DNA of 9,221 nt from CAYOEJ01 sp964403015 (GCA_964403015.1 CAYOEJ010000053.1:1-9221), one strand, 5' to 3'; shown: positions 1 through 6,704, numbered from the stretch's first letter. Made by a program: numbers and translations. The notes: a model not told the origin generated them from the sequence alone.

Positions 1-10
1 GTGGGTTACA

Positions 11-52
11 GCCGAAAAAGTATGTGCCCGCCGAAAAACCCGGCGGGCACAA
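11..52 (-). terminator. Intrinsic terminator of the HerA-like ATPase gene
   Basis: Positions 24-33 (GTGCCCGCCG) pair perfectly with 41-50 (CGGCGGGCAC). The pair T23-A51 extends the stem to 11 bp around a 7-base loop. Read on the minus strand, the stem is followed after about three bases by a run of five T (15-19 on the plus strand). It starts 28 bases past the stop codon of the minus-strand ATPase gene. Read on the plus strand there is no T tract after the stem, so it acts mainly for the minus-strand gene. Nothing can be assigned to positions 1-10. Confidence 0.85.
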
Positions 53-79
53 CACATTGGTACCTGCGGCCTTAGCGTC

Positions 80-2101
80 TCAGCGACGGACTCCGAAAAT
101 ACCTCGCGTTATCTCGCGTGTGATGGTGCGGCCAGCGGTGCGAACAATCTGATCGATGGTTGCCTCTCGCCGCTTACGCTGGCGATCAGCTTCTTTCTGA
201 GCTTCCTTCGCGCGCCTTTCAGCTTCCTTCTCTGCAGCCTTTTGCTCCGCCGCAATCTGCTTTTCAAGTTCTTTAGCGAGACGCTCCTGCTCCTTCGCCG
301 CCTGCTTTTCTAGCTCGGCCTGTTTCTCTGCAGCGACGCGGGCTGCCTCCTCTTCGACAATGCGCTTCTCAAGGAGTTCCATGGCAGATTCTGGATCCAC
401 TGCGTCCTTGTATTTGTCCATCGAGTACGAATTAGCTAGGGCCGCAGAGATCGCAGCATCTGACGCCACACCCATGACGGCGGCTGGTGCCCAGATCTTG
501 GTTGGTGCAACCGGAGTGGGGCGGCCCTTGGGATCGAGAACTGTCACGATGGCCTCACCCGTGCCAAGCGAAGGAAGGACCTGCTCAAGATCTAGAGGAG
601 AGGTCGGGAAAGTCTTGACGGTCTCACGCAGAGCCTTGGCCTCATTTGGCGTGTGTGCGCGCAGGGCATGCTGGATCTTTGAGCCGAGCTGGGCGAGAAC
701 ATCGTCGGGGACATCCTTGGGTGTCTGGGTTACGAAGAAGATGCCCACGCCCTTGGACCTGATGAGGCGCACTGTCTGGATCACCTGATTGAGGAATTCC
801 TTGGACGCCCCCGAAAAGAGCAGGTGTGCCTCATCGAAGAAGAAGACGAGCTTGGGCTTGTCAGCATCGCCAACCTCGGGCAGGTTTTCGAATAGCTCCG
901 CCAGCAGCCACATGATGAACGTGGAAAACAGCGCCGGACGTGATTGAACATCGGGGAGCTCGAGTGCGGAAATCACGCCGCGTCCGTCGGCAGCTGTCCG
1001 AATGAACTCATTGACCTTGAAGGCCGGCTCGCCAAAGAAGGCATCTGCACCCTGCGCCTGTAGGGCCGAAACCTCGCGCAAAATGACACCCGCTGTCGCG
1101 GTTGCAATTCCGCCAATGCCCTTGAGCTCGGCCTTGCCAGCATCCGACGTCAGATAGTTGACCACCGCGCGCAGATCGTTCAGATCAATAAGTGCCAACT
1201 GCTCGCTATCTGCCCAGTGGAAGATGAGCGAAAGCGCCGATTCTTGAGTCTCGTTGAGCCCGAGGACCTTCGCAAGAAGAATAGGTCCGAAATCTGTGAC
1301 GGTTGTACGAATCGGCGTGCCGTGACCCTCACCTCCCAGCGCATATAGCTCCGTAGGAAATGCCGTGGGAACCCATGCTTGGCCCTGCTTCTGCGTACGC
1401 TCGAGTAACTGCTCCGACGACGGTCCCGGCTCAAGCAGGCCGGTCAGGTCACCCTTGATGTCGGTGACGAACACCGGGATTCCGTTTGTCGAGAGTCCTT
1501 CGGCGAGAAGCTGGAGTGTGCGGGTTTTGCCGGTACCAGTCGCTCCTGCGACCAGTCCATGACGGTTCATCATGCCCAGCGGCAACTTGACGTGCACGTC
1601 CGGCACTGGCGCGCCATCTTCAAGGTAAGCACCAACCGTGAATGTCGGAACCCCAAAGTCGTAACCGGCCTGGACCTCTTTAGCGTAGTCAGACAACGAC
1701 GCCGGTAGAGCCGTGTCGCTCTCAGGCATTTCCGTGGCTTCCTTCTGCGCCTCTACCTCTGCAGTCGGATCGGCTTGTGGGGTTACTGTCTNNNNNNNNN
1801 NNNNNNNNNNNNNNNNNNNNNNNNNNNNNNNNNNNNNNNNNNNNNNNNNNNNNNNNNNNNNNNNNNNNNNNNNNNNNNNNNNNNNNNNNNNCGGCTGCGA
1901 AATCTGGAGGTTGTCCTGCTCGGATTCGGACGCCTCGATATCTTGAGGATCTCCACTGACATAGCCAGTTGCTCCAGCAGCAAGTAATGCCGCCTCTAGT
2001 TCTGCTTGTGCGGCGGCGGCTTTGGCTGCTGCTGCCTCGGCCTGCGCGGCGAGCGCCTCGGCTTTGAGGCGTGCAAGTTCAGCATTATTAGGTGTGCTCA
2101 T
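80..2101 (-). CDS. HerA/YjgR-like (DUF853) P-loop ATPase
   Basis: This is a RecA-fold ATPase of the HerA/FtsK superfamily, in the DUF853 family that includes E. coli YjgR. HerA-type proteins are hexameric DNA translocases, but the cellular role of the DUF853 branch is not settled. Numbering here counts the 100 N as written. The Walker A motif GATGTGKT is at about residues 186-193, after a conserved PLGMMNRHGL lead-in. The Walker B motif FFFDEAH has D423, E424 and H426. An Ala/Glu-rich N-terminal coiled coil spans about residues 5-45 and a long charged coiled coil about 573-648. The basic C-terminal tail (IVRTAGRTITREITRGIFG) is typical of the family. Apparent length is 673 residues, longer than E. 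coli YjgR (about 500) because of the helical extensions. I chose the ATG at 2101 because translation from it begins MSTPNNAELARLK and a -10 box lies just upstream. An in-frame ATG at 2182 would add 27 residues and cover the promoter. The gene is divergent from comEA and followed by an intrinsic terminator, so it is probably monocistronic. Residues around the gap are unknown. Confidence 0.9.
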   Translation of the reverse strand: MSTPNNAELARLKAEALAAQAEAAAAKAAAAQAELEAALLAAGATGYVSGDPQDIEASESEQDNLQISQPXXXXXXXXXXXXXXXXXXXXXXXXXXXXXXXXXXTVTPQADPTAEVEAQKEATEMPESDTALPASLSDYAKEVQAGYDFGVPTFTVGAYLEDGAPVPDVHVKLPLGMMNRHGLVAGATGTGKTRTLQLLAEGLSTNGIPVFVTDIKGDLTGLLEPGPSSEQLLERTQKQGQAWVPTAFPTELYALGGEGHGTPIRTTVTDFGPILLAKVLGLNETQESALSLIFHWADSEQLALIDLNDLRAVVNYLTSDAGKAELKGIGGIATATAGVILREVSALQAQGADAFFGEPAFKVNEFIRTAADGRGVISALELPDVQSRPALFSTFIMWLLAELFENLPEVGDADKPKLVFFFDEAHLLFSGASKEFLNQVIQTVRLIRSKGVGIFFVTQTPKDVPDDVLAQLGSKIQHALRAHTPNEAKALRETVKTFPTSPLDLEQVLPSLGTGEAIVTVLDPKGRPTPVAPTKIWAPAAVMGVASDAAISAALANSYSMDKYKDAVDPESAMELLEKRIVEEEAARVAAEKQAELEKQAAKEQERLAKELEKQIAAEQKAAEKEAERRAKEAQKEADRQRKRREATIDQIVRTAGRTITREITRGIFGVRR
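1792..1891. other. Run of exactly 100 N (assembly gap) inside the ATPase gene
   Basis: Exactly 100 N interrupt the gene between the N-terminal coiled coil and the ATPase domain. The reading frame on both sides makes sense with 100 bases in between. The flanks are low-complexity and rich in Pro, Ala, Glu and Ser, as expected of a linker. One hundred is a conventional placeholder for a gap of unknown size, so the true length is uncertain. Confidence 0.9.
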
Positions 2102-2108
2102 GGTTGAT

Positions 2109-2114
2109 AGTGTA
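2109..2114 (-). promoter_or_regulatory. -10 box of the HerA-like gene, probably a leaderless transcript
   Basis: On the minus strand the sequence reads TACACT, then seven bases (ATCAACC), then the ATG at 2101. TACACT fits the actinobacterial TAnnnT -10 pattern, and the spacing puts the transcription start on or next to the A of ATG. There is no Shine-Dalgarno sequence in front of this ATG, which agrees with a leaderless message. I see no good TTGACA-like -35 element at 16-18 bases. Confidence 0.45.
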
Positions 2115-2125
2115 CGGCGAGCAGA

Positions 2126-2143
2126 CGACACATTCGACACAAT
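2126..2143. repeat. Tandem 9-mer in the divergent intergenic region
   Basis: CGACACATT (2126-2134) is followed directly by CGACACAAT (2135-2143), with eight of nine bases the same. It lies about 12-29 bases upstream of the -10 box of the HerA-like gene, across its -35 region, so it could be a binding site for a regulator. Chance is not excluded. Confidence 0.35.
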
Positions 2144-2147
2144 CGGT

Positions 2148-2156
2148 TTGTCCACA
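2148..2156 (+). promoter_or_regulatory. DnaA box (TTGTCCACA)
   Basis: TTGTCCACA is an exact match to the DnaA box form preferred in GC-rich actinobacteria, and one base from the E. coli consensus TTATCCACA. A related site, GAATCCACA, is at 2175-2183 in the same orientation and matches the E. coli consensus at seven of nine positions. Both lie between the divergent ATPase gene and comEA. I noticed no other exact match in the window. The box could let DnaA modulate either promoter, or titrate DnaA. This is inferred from motif match alone. Confidence 0.45.
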
Positions 2157-2204
2157 CGAGTACAAGAGCTAAGGGAATCCACAGTCTTAAGAACCTTCGA
2201 GCAC

Positions 2205-2216
2205 CCTCTCGAGAGG
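2205..2216. repeat. 12-bp perfect palindrome CCTCTCGAGAGG
   Basis: A perfect 12-base palindrome lies 18-29 bases upstream of the comEA ATG. It could be an operator half-site pair. In RNA it would be at most a short stem of limited stability. One or two such palindromes are expected by chance in 9 kb, so the only support is its position. Confidence 0.25.
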
Positions 2217-2233
2217 TGAGGAAGACTCCTGCC

Positions 2234-3178
2234 ATGGACTCTCCACCACCTCGGCTCAACCCCAACGGCGCACTAAGGCGTACGCCGCGCACTCGTCATG
2301 CTGCTCCTAAACCATCCGAAGAGGAACGGACTCGGCATGAGAGAGCACGCGGATTTGCCCGGGTTGCAATTGGCGCCGGTGTGGGCGACGACGTCGGCAC
2401 TCTCACCAACACGGGCGGGAAGACTCGCTTCATCCTCAGCGGTCAGGCTCTCTACTTGGTCTGCATCATGCTGGTTGCCATGGCACTGGTCGTGGTGATT
2501 GGCATCTTCTCCCAACGGTCCACGGAGGCGATTGCCATTCAACGATCAAACGAAGTTTCGGAGTCCGGCGATGTGAGCACAGTCGATGGACTAGGCGGCG
2601 AACACGGGGAGGCGAGTGAGACCACCAGCGTGGGTAACGAGCCAGTCCCGCCATCAGATACACAGTCAGGCGCTGCTTCCCAGCTCCATCAATCCGAGGC
2701 AGAGCCACGGAGTCTCATTGTCCATGTGTCTGGAGCAGTCGAATCCGAGGGTCTCGTGGAAGTTCCGTCGAATGCACGAGTAAATGACGTGATTGTTGCC
2801 GCCGGCGGTCTCAGTGCTGAGGCTGATACGTCATTGATCAATCTGGCTGCCACTGTTGCCGATGCCCAACACATCCACGTCCCGGCCGTGGGAGAAGATC
2901 CTTTGCCACCTAGCGCGCACAGCGGGAGCGGTGACGGAAGCTCCGCATCGCAGCCGTCAAACTCGGGCTCTGAGTCTGAGAGTGCACCGATGATCAACAT
3001 CAATACAGCTGACCGCGTCGGTTTGGAAGCAATACCTGGCGTGGGCCCTGTGACGGCAGGAGCGATTATTGCTTGGAGGGAGGACAATGGCGCATTCACA
3101 TCTGTAGACCAATTGATCGAAGTCTCGGGTATTGGCCCGAAAACTCTTGAAGCTCTACGTCCCTACGTGACGGTGTAG
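2234..3178 (+). CDS. comEA: ComEA-type competence DNA receptor (SLBB + helix-hairpin-helix)
   Basis: ComEA is the membrane-anchored receptor that binds double-stranded DNA outside the membrane and passes it to the ComEC channel during natural transformation. The 314-residue product has a basic, proline-rich cytoplasmic N-terminus (1-72), one membrane helix at about 73-92 (LYLVCIMLVAMALVVVIGIF), and an acidic Ser/Glu-rich spacer. Next come an SLBB beta-grasp domain (about 159-222, from SLIVHVSGAV), a Ser/Gly linker, and a C-terminal pair of helix-hairpin-helix motifs (253-314). The hairpins are IPGVGPVTAGAI and VSGIGPKTLEAL, led by the typical NINTAD. Order and content match Gram-positive ComEA. 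I chose the ATG at 2234 because GAGGA lies about 11 bases upstream. An in-frame GTG at 2216 would add six residues but has no ribosome binding site. comEC follows after 26 bases, so the two are probably co-transcribed. The long cytoplasmic tail is larger than in Bacillus ComEA. Confidence 0.92.
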   Translation: MDSPPPRLNPNGALRRTPRTRHAAPKPSEEERTRHERARGFARVAIGAGVGDDVGTLTNTGGKTRFILSGQALYLVCIMLVAMALVVVIGIFSQRSTEAIAIQRSNEVSESGDVSTVDGLGGEHGEASETTSVGNEPVPPSDTQSGAASQLHQSEAEPRSLIVHVSGAVESEGLVEVPSNARVNDVIVAAGGLSAEADTSLINLAATVADAQHIHVPAVGEDPLPPSAHSGSGDGSSASQPSNSGSESESAPMININTADRVGLEAIPGVGPVTAGAIIAWREDNGAFTSVDQLIEVSGIGPKTLEALRPYVTV

Positions 3179-3204
3179 TCCAGCTTCGAAAGTGAAGAAT
3201 CGCA

Positions 3205-5565
3205 GTGAGACAAGATGTCAGGTTGGCGCTTCCCGCCATTGTGGTGTGGGCGGTGGCTCACGCTGGAGCGGAAGTTGCGTTCTTGACCGCGAGCGTTGGC
3301 ACGGTACTCACCCTGATAGCGCTGATCCTGCGAAGACACCAACCAACCCCGGTCCGTGATCTATTGGCAGTCATTGGCGTGTGTCTGGTGATTTCCTCCG
3401 TCACGGTCACCAGTCACCATCACCTCCGTGATTCTGATGCGATCACTCGAGCAGTGGCTAGCTCACGGTTTGCCACTGTTGAGGCCACTGTTCTCGACCA
3501 TCCATCCCCATGGGGCAGCGGTGAAGACCTGGTTGCTGAGGCTGCAGTTGAGCGCGTCGAGGTGGGGGACTCAACCATGTCATCGTCGCAATCCATTCGC
3601 CTTTTGTGGGCGAGATCGGCGAGTTGGACTCCGAGCCGGGGCGATCATGTCATCGTCAGCGGTCAGCTTGGCTCTACGTGGGATGGCGATACCGCTGTGG
3701 GCACGCTCCGACTGATGTCAGCTGACTTCCACAACAGTGCCGTTGGCTTACGCGGACTAACCAACGTCATTCATAGAGAACTTCTAGATGCCACCTCATC
3801 TGGTCCGAGCCATCTAGCACTCATTCCCGGTGTCGTGGTCGGTGATGATTCGGGGTTGACCCAGAGACTTGAGGACAACATGCGCGTCCTCGGGCTTGCG
3901 CATCTCACCGCCGTTTCGGGTGCCCATGTGTCACTGGTACTGGGTGTGGTGATATTCGTGATCGGCAGGCGCTCGCGATTTGTCACCGCCGCACTTTCTG
4001 CCGGTGCGCTTTACGTTCTGATCCTGCTTGTAGGAGGTGAGCCTTCGGTTATCAGGGCAGGCCTTATGGGAGCTTTCATCTGTGTTGGCTTCCTCCTAAA
4101 GAAGCCTGCCACCGCCTTCCCGCTGCTTTGTTTCACCGTTATCGTGATTTCACTCGCCAACCCTTACCTCGCCCGATCGCTTGGTTTCCAACTCTCGGCC
4201 ATCGCGACGGGCGCGATCGTTCTCGCGGGTTACCCGCTACGTGCGGCCCTATCTCGTCGCCTGCCTCGCACCCTCGCAGAAATGATTGCGATTCCGCTGA
4301 TTGCCGGCATCGCAACTATCCCGTTTCTCGTAGGTGTTCAGGAGGAGTCATCGATCTGGACCGTTGCGGCAAATGCCCTAGTCGCGCCGGTTGTAGCCCC
4401 ACTGACACTGGGTGGCTTGGCGGCCGCGCTGCTCTTGCCGTATTTCCCTTGGGGTGCCTCGCCGTTATTGTGGCTAAGCGGGCTGTGCACTTGGTGGATA
4501 GAGGTCGTGGCAGACGTACTCATCGGCCTGCCAGGATCTGGGGTGTCGCTCGGCGTTGCGTTGACTTTCAATGGTGCCGTTCTCGCTGGTCTCGTCTTCT
4601 GGGTACGACGACGGGATCGCCCCCATTCGGCATTGTCAAGATTGACGAAATACTCTCAGCCCACGCAACTGGGCCGAACGGACGTGCTCGGTCCTCGGCA
4701 TTTGCACGATCGTCAAGTTTGGAGTCTGTGGCGTCCGGTGCTGGGTACCGCAGTAGCAGTGGCGGTAGGTACGGCCATCGGAATGTCGGGAACCAAAATA
4801 CTTCGAGGTGGCGCCATTGGGCACTGGCAGGCAATTCAATGCGACGTAGGACAGGGCTCGGCCTTCCTAGCGCGAACCGCCAGTACAACTGTGCTTGTTG
4901 ATGTTGGGCCTGAGGATGGCAATATTAGTGACTGCCTGCGCTATGCGGATGTCCAGAGGATCGATCTCCTGATCGTCTCCCACTTCGATTCAGACCACGT
5001 TCGGGGTCTTCAGGAAGTCCTCGACACCGCGGATGTCGGCGAGGTCTGGGTGTCAGAGAACCCCAATCCACTCTTTAACTCCGCATGGGCAAGTGAAATT
5101 CTCCAAGAACGCGGAATCCCGCGCACCGTCGTGACAGTAGACGGACAGCCAGGCGCAGATCTGAACGCCAACGTCAGTGTTGTCGGCCCGCAGTATCTCA
5201 GCGGAGGCGAAGACGCGAGCAACTCAGACTCGCTCATCATCGATATCCGCACACGCGACCTCCGCTTCTTGGTGCTGGCGGATGCTCCCAAAGAAAGACA
5301 AGACCAGCTTGCCCGCGAACTGCAGGCGCAAGCGGAAAGAGAGTTCGACGTCGTCGTCATCGGGCATCACGGAGCTGCAGACCAATCCACGCTCCTTGCG
5401 CAGACGGTCGATCCTGCAGTTTCCGTCGTGTCTGTGGGGGAGAACGACTATGGCCACCCCACGAGCCAAGCGCTGGACATTTGGGATGCGCCTGCCGTCT
5501 TGCGAACGGATGAATGTGGGCACATCGTCTTTACCGGGACCGAGGTGATTGCGCAATGCCCGTAA
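3205..5565 (+). CDS. comEC: ComEC/Rec2 DNA uptake channel with nuclease domain
   Basis: ComEC is the polytopic membrane protein that carries single-stranded DNA across the cytoplasmic membrane during transformation. Its metallo-beta-lactamase domain is thought to degrade the other strand. The 786-residue product has the full layout: N-terminal membrane helices (about 8-75), a DUF4131/OB-like extracellular domain (about 87-175), the competence membrane domain (about 200-480) and the C-terminal metallo-beta-lactamase domain (about 538-786). The competence domain carries LIPGVVVGD, HLTAVSGAHVS (from H233) and GGEPSVIRAGLMG (277-289). In the nuclease domain the metal-binding residues are present: H593, D595, D597 and H598 in SHFDSDH, D693 in LADAPK, and H721-H722 in GHHGAA. 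No frameshift is seen. The start is GTG at 3205 with only a weak purine stretch upstream (GTGAAGAA), so the exact start is less certain than the gene. It probably shares an mRNA with comEA. Confidence 0.94.
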   Translation: MRQDVRLALPAIVVWAVAHAGAEVAFLTASVGTVLTLIALILRRHQPTPVRDLLAVIGVCLVISSVTVTSHHHLRDSDAITRAVASSRFATVEATVLDHPSPWGSGEDLVAEAAVERVEVGDSTMSSSQSIRLLWARSASWTPSRGDHVIVSGQLGSTWDGDTAVGTLRLMSADFHNSAVGLRGLTNVIHRELLDATSSGPSHLALIPGVVVGDDSGLTQRLEDNMRVLGLAHLTAVSGAHVSLVLGVVIFVIGRRSRFVTAALSAGALYVLILLVGGEPSVIRAGLMGAFICVGFLLKKPATAFPLLCFTVIVISLANPYLARSLGFQLSAIATGAIVLAGYPLRAALSRRLPRTLAEMIAIPLIAGIATIPFLVGVQEESSIWTVAANALVAPVVAPLTLGGLAAALLLPYFPWGASPLLWLSGLCTWWIEVVADVLIGLPGSGVSLGVALTFNGAVLAGLVFWVRRRDRPHSALSRLTKYSQPTQLGRTDVLGPRHLHDRQVWSLWRPVLGTAVAVAVGTAIGMSGTKILRGGAIGHWQAIQCDVGQGSAFLARTASTTVLVDVGPEDGNISDCLRYADVQRIDLLIVSHFDSDHVRGLQEVLDTADVGEVWVSENPNPLFNSAWASEILQERGIPRTVVTVDGQPGADLNANVSVVGPQYLSGGEDASNSDSLIIDIRTRDLRFLVLADAPKERQDQLARELQAQAEREFDVVVIGHHGAADQSTLLAQTVDPAVSVVSVGENDYGHPTSQALDIWDAPAVLRTDECGHIVFTGTEVIAQCP

Positions 5566-5609
5566 GAGGTCGAGGGCGCTCGCGATCGGCGCCGGGGTCA
5601 AACCCGTGG

Positions 5610-5615
5610 AATAAT
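5610..5615 (+). promoter_or_regulatory. Possible -10 box for a leaderless holA transcript
   Basis: AATAAT (five of six with TATAAT) ends six bases before the ATG at 5622, which would put the transcription start at or beside that ATG. No ribosome binding site precedes 5622. There is no convincing -35 element, so this is tentative. A four-codon open frame (ATG GCG GCA TGA, 5614-5625) overlaps the holA start by ATGA. Confidence 0.35.
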
Positions 5616-5621
5616 GGCGGC

Positions 5622-6605
5622 ATGAATTGGGATCAGATCGAACCGGCGCCGCTGCTGCTCATCAAGAGCGGTGAGCCCGTCTTCGCGGACCGGGCGATTG
5701 ATCGCCTGAAGTCGATGCTCATCGCGAGCGATCCCCAGACGGAAATCACTTTGCTGGACGCGGCGCAATACCAGCCGCACCAACTTGAAGTTCTCACAAC
5801 GCCGTCGTTATTTGGTGAAGCCCGCGCAATTATCGTCCCTAATCTTGAGGCGCTGAATCCAAGCCTCCAAGACGAACTGCTGTCATACATCCAGATGCCA
5901 GAGTCGGACGTGTGCGTCATTCTGCGCCACAACGGCGGAGTTCGGGGGAAGAAGCTGCTCGACGCGCTCGCGAAAGCCAAGGTTCCAACCGCCACCATTG
6001 AGCCGGTGAAGAACGCGAAGGCCAAGGCACAGGCTGTCACCGACGACGTCCGCAGGGCAGGCCGCAAAATGACGTCCGACGCGGTGGGCTCACTCGTCGA
6101 CGCGCTGGGATCCGATCTGCGCGAGCTCCTGTCTGCGGTGCGCCAACTGCTTGCAGACGTGGAAGGTACGATTGACGACTCCCACGTTCACACCTATTTC
6201 TCCGGCCGTATCGAAGCAACCGGATTCAACGTCGCAGATGCTCTGGTGGCTGGCAATACGGGCCGGGCGATCGAGCTAGCGCGTCACGCCGTGGCAACCG
6301 GTACAAGCCCCGTGGCCATCGTCTCCGCGATCGCTATGAAACTCCGAACGATGGCGCAGGTGTTGGGCATGAGGTCGTCGAAGGTGGACGTCAAGGTGTC
6401 AATGGCTCCGTGGCAGATGGACCGAGCCAAGAGGGACTTGCGTGCGTGGTCGGCAGATGGGTTGGCCAATGCAATCCGAGTGATCGCCCGCGCGGACGCC
6501 GAGGTTAAGGGTGAGTCGCGTGATGCGGGATTTGCTTTGGAACGCGGCATTCTCGAGATTGGCCGCGCCCGGAAGAAGCGAAACAGCGATCCCGTAAAGA
6601 AGTAG
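5622..6605 (+). CDS. holA: DNA polymerase III delta subunit (clamp loader)
   Basis: HolA is the delta subunit of the DNA polymerase III clamp loader. It opens the sliding beta clamp so that the complex can place it on primed DNA. The 327-residue length fits the family. Visible family features are the N-terminal LLLIKSGEPVFADRAIDRL, then LFGEARAIIVPNLEAL, the strand DVCVILRHNGG, and the C-terminal helical domain (DLRELLSAVRQL, then a GFNVADALVAGNTGRAIELA stretch). As usual for delta, there is no working Walker A motif. I prefer the ATG at 5622 because homologues begin only a few residues before the LLLI strand. An in-frame ATG at 5556 overlaps the comEC stop (ATGCCCGTAA) and has GAGGTG eight bases upstream, so a coupled start adding 22 residues is possible. 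The comEA-comEC-holA order is conserved in many Gram-positive bacteria, and read-through from comEC is likely. Confidence 0.93.
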   Translation: MNWDQIEPAPLLLIKSGEPVFADRAIDRLKSMLIASDPQTEITLLDAAQYQPHQLEVLTTPSLFGEARAIIVPNLEALNPSLQDELLSYIQMPESDVCVILRHNGGVRGKKLLDALAKAKVPTATIEPVKNAKAKAQAVTDDVRRAGRKMTSDAVGSLVDALGSDLRELLSAVRQLLADVEGTIDDSHVHTYFSGRIEATGFNVADALVAGNTGRAIELARHAVATGTSPVAIVSAIAMKLRTMAQVLGMRSSKVDVKVSMAPWQMDRAKRDLRAWSADGLANAIRVIARADAEVKGESRDAGFALERGILEIGRARKKRNSDPVKK

Positions 6606-6616
6606 GGCCAGAAGAC

Positions 6617-6622
6617 TAAAAT
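6617..6622 (+). promoter_or_regulatory. Candidate -10 box upstream of pntAB
   Basis: TAAAAT matches five of six bases of TATAAT and lies just after the holA stop. It would give a leader of about 80 bases containing the hairpin at 6647-6683. No -35 element is recognisable, so the call is weak, but pntAB needs a promoter if that hairpin ends the holA transcript. Confidence 0.25.
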
Positions 6623-6646
6623 CCGATACCCTGAGAATGTACAGCG

Positions 6647-6683
6647 CGGCGCATCCATCGTTGGGAAAGCGCCGGTTGTTTTT
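6647..6683 (+). terminator. Terminator- or attenuator-like hairpin between holA and pntA
   Basis: CGGCGC (6647-6652) pairs with GCGCCG (6669-6674), and inside it TCC (6654-6656) pairs with GGA (6664-6666), leaving a seven-base loop. The T-rich tract TTGTTTTT follows at 6676-6683. It can end the holA transcript. Because it lies only 26 bases before the pntA start, it could instead act inside a pntA leader. The internal mismatch makes it weaker than the terminator at 11-52. Confidence 0.5.
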
Positions 6684-6698
6684 GGCTAAAACCATCGC

Positions 6699-6704
6699 AA
6701 GGAG
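6699..6704 (+). promoter_or_regulatory. Ribosome binding site that fixes the pntA GTG start
   Basis: AAGGAG is followed by five bases (ACAAG) and then GTG at 6710. The predicted N-terminus MLIGVPRE aligns from the first residue with E. coli PntA (MRIGIPRE), which confirms the GTG start. Confidence 0.85.

Noticed and set aside
360..788. 142-residue plus-strand open frame antisense to the ATPase gene
   Set aside because: It lies opposite the Walker B to C-terminal region of a recognisable ATPase and has no features of its own.
2102..2182. N-terminal extension of the ATPase to the ATG at 2182
   Set aside because: It would translate the -10 box and the DnaA box region. The extra 27 residues look unlike the coiled-coil start, and ATG 2101 fits a leaderless layout.
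2148..2233. A standard -35/-10 promoter for comEA
   Set aside because: TTGTCC at 2148 could be a -35, but no TAnnnT box lies 16-18 bases later. comEA surely has a promoter, but I cannot place it.
2689..3099. 136-residue open frame antisense to comEA
   Set aside because: It covers the SLBB and helix-hairpin-helix coding region, which is clearly in use on the plus strand.
3179..3204. Terminator or promoter between comEA and comEC
   Set aside because: Only 26 bases with a short TTCGAA palindrome, no T tract and no -10 box. The genes are best read as one operon.
4128..4901. 257-residue open frame on the plus strand within comEC
   Set aside because: It overlaps comEC in another frame, is rich in Arg, Ser, Gly and Cys without domain features, and comEC is clearly the coding frame across this stretch.
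5633..6067. 144-residue open frame antisense to holA
   Set aside because: A by-product of GC-rich codons in holA, with Ser-rich composition, no ribosome site considered convincing and no recognisable domain.
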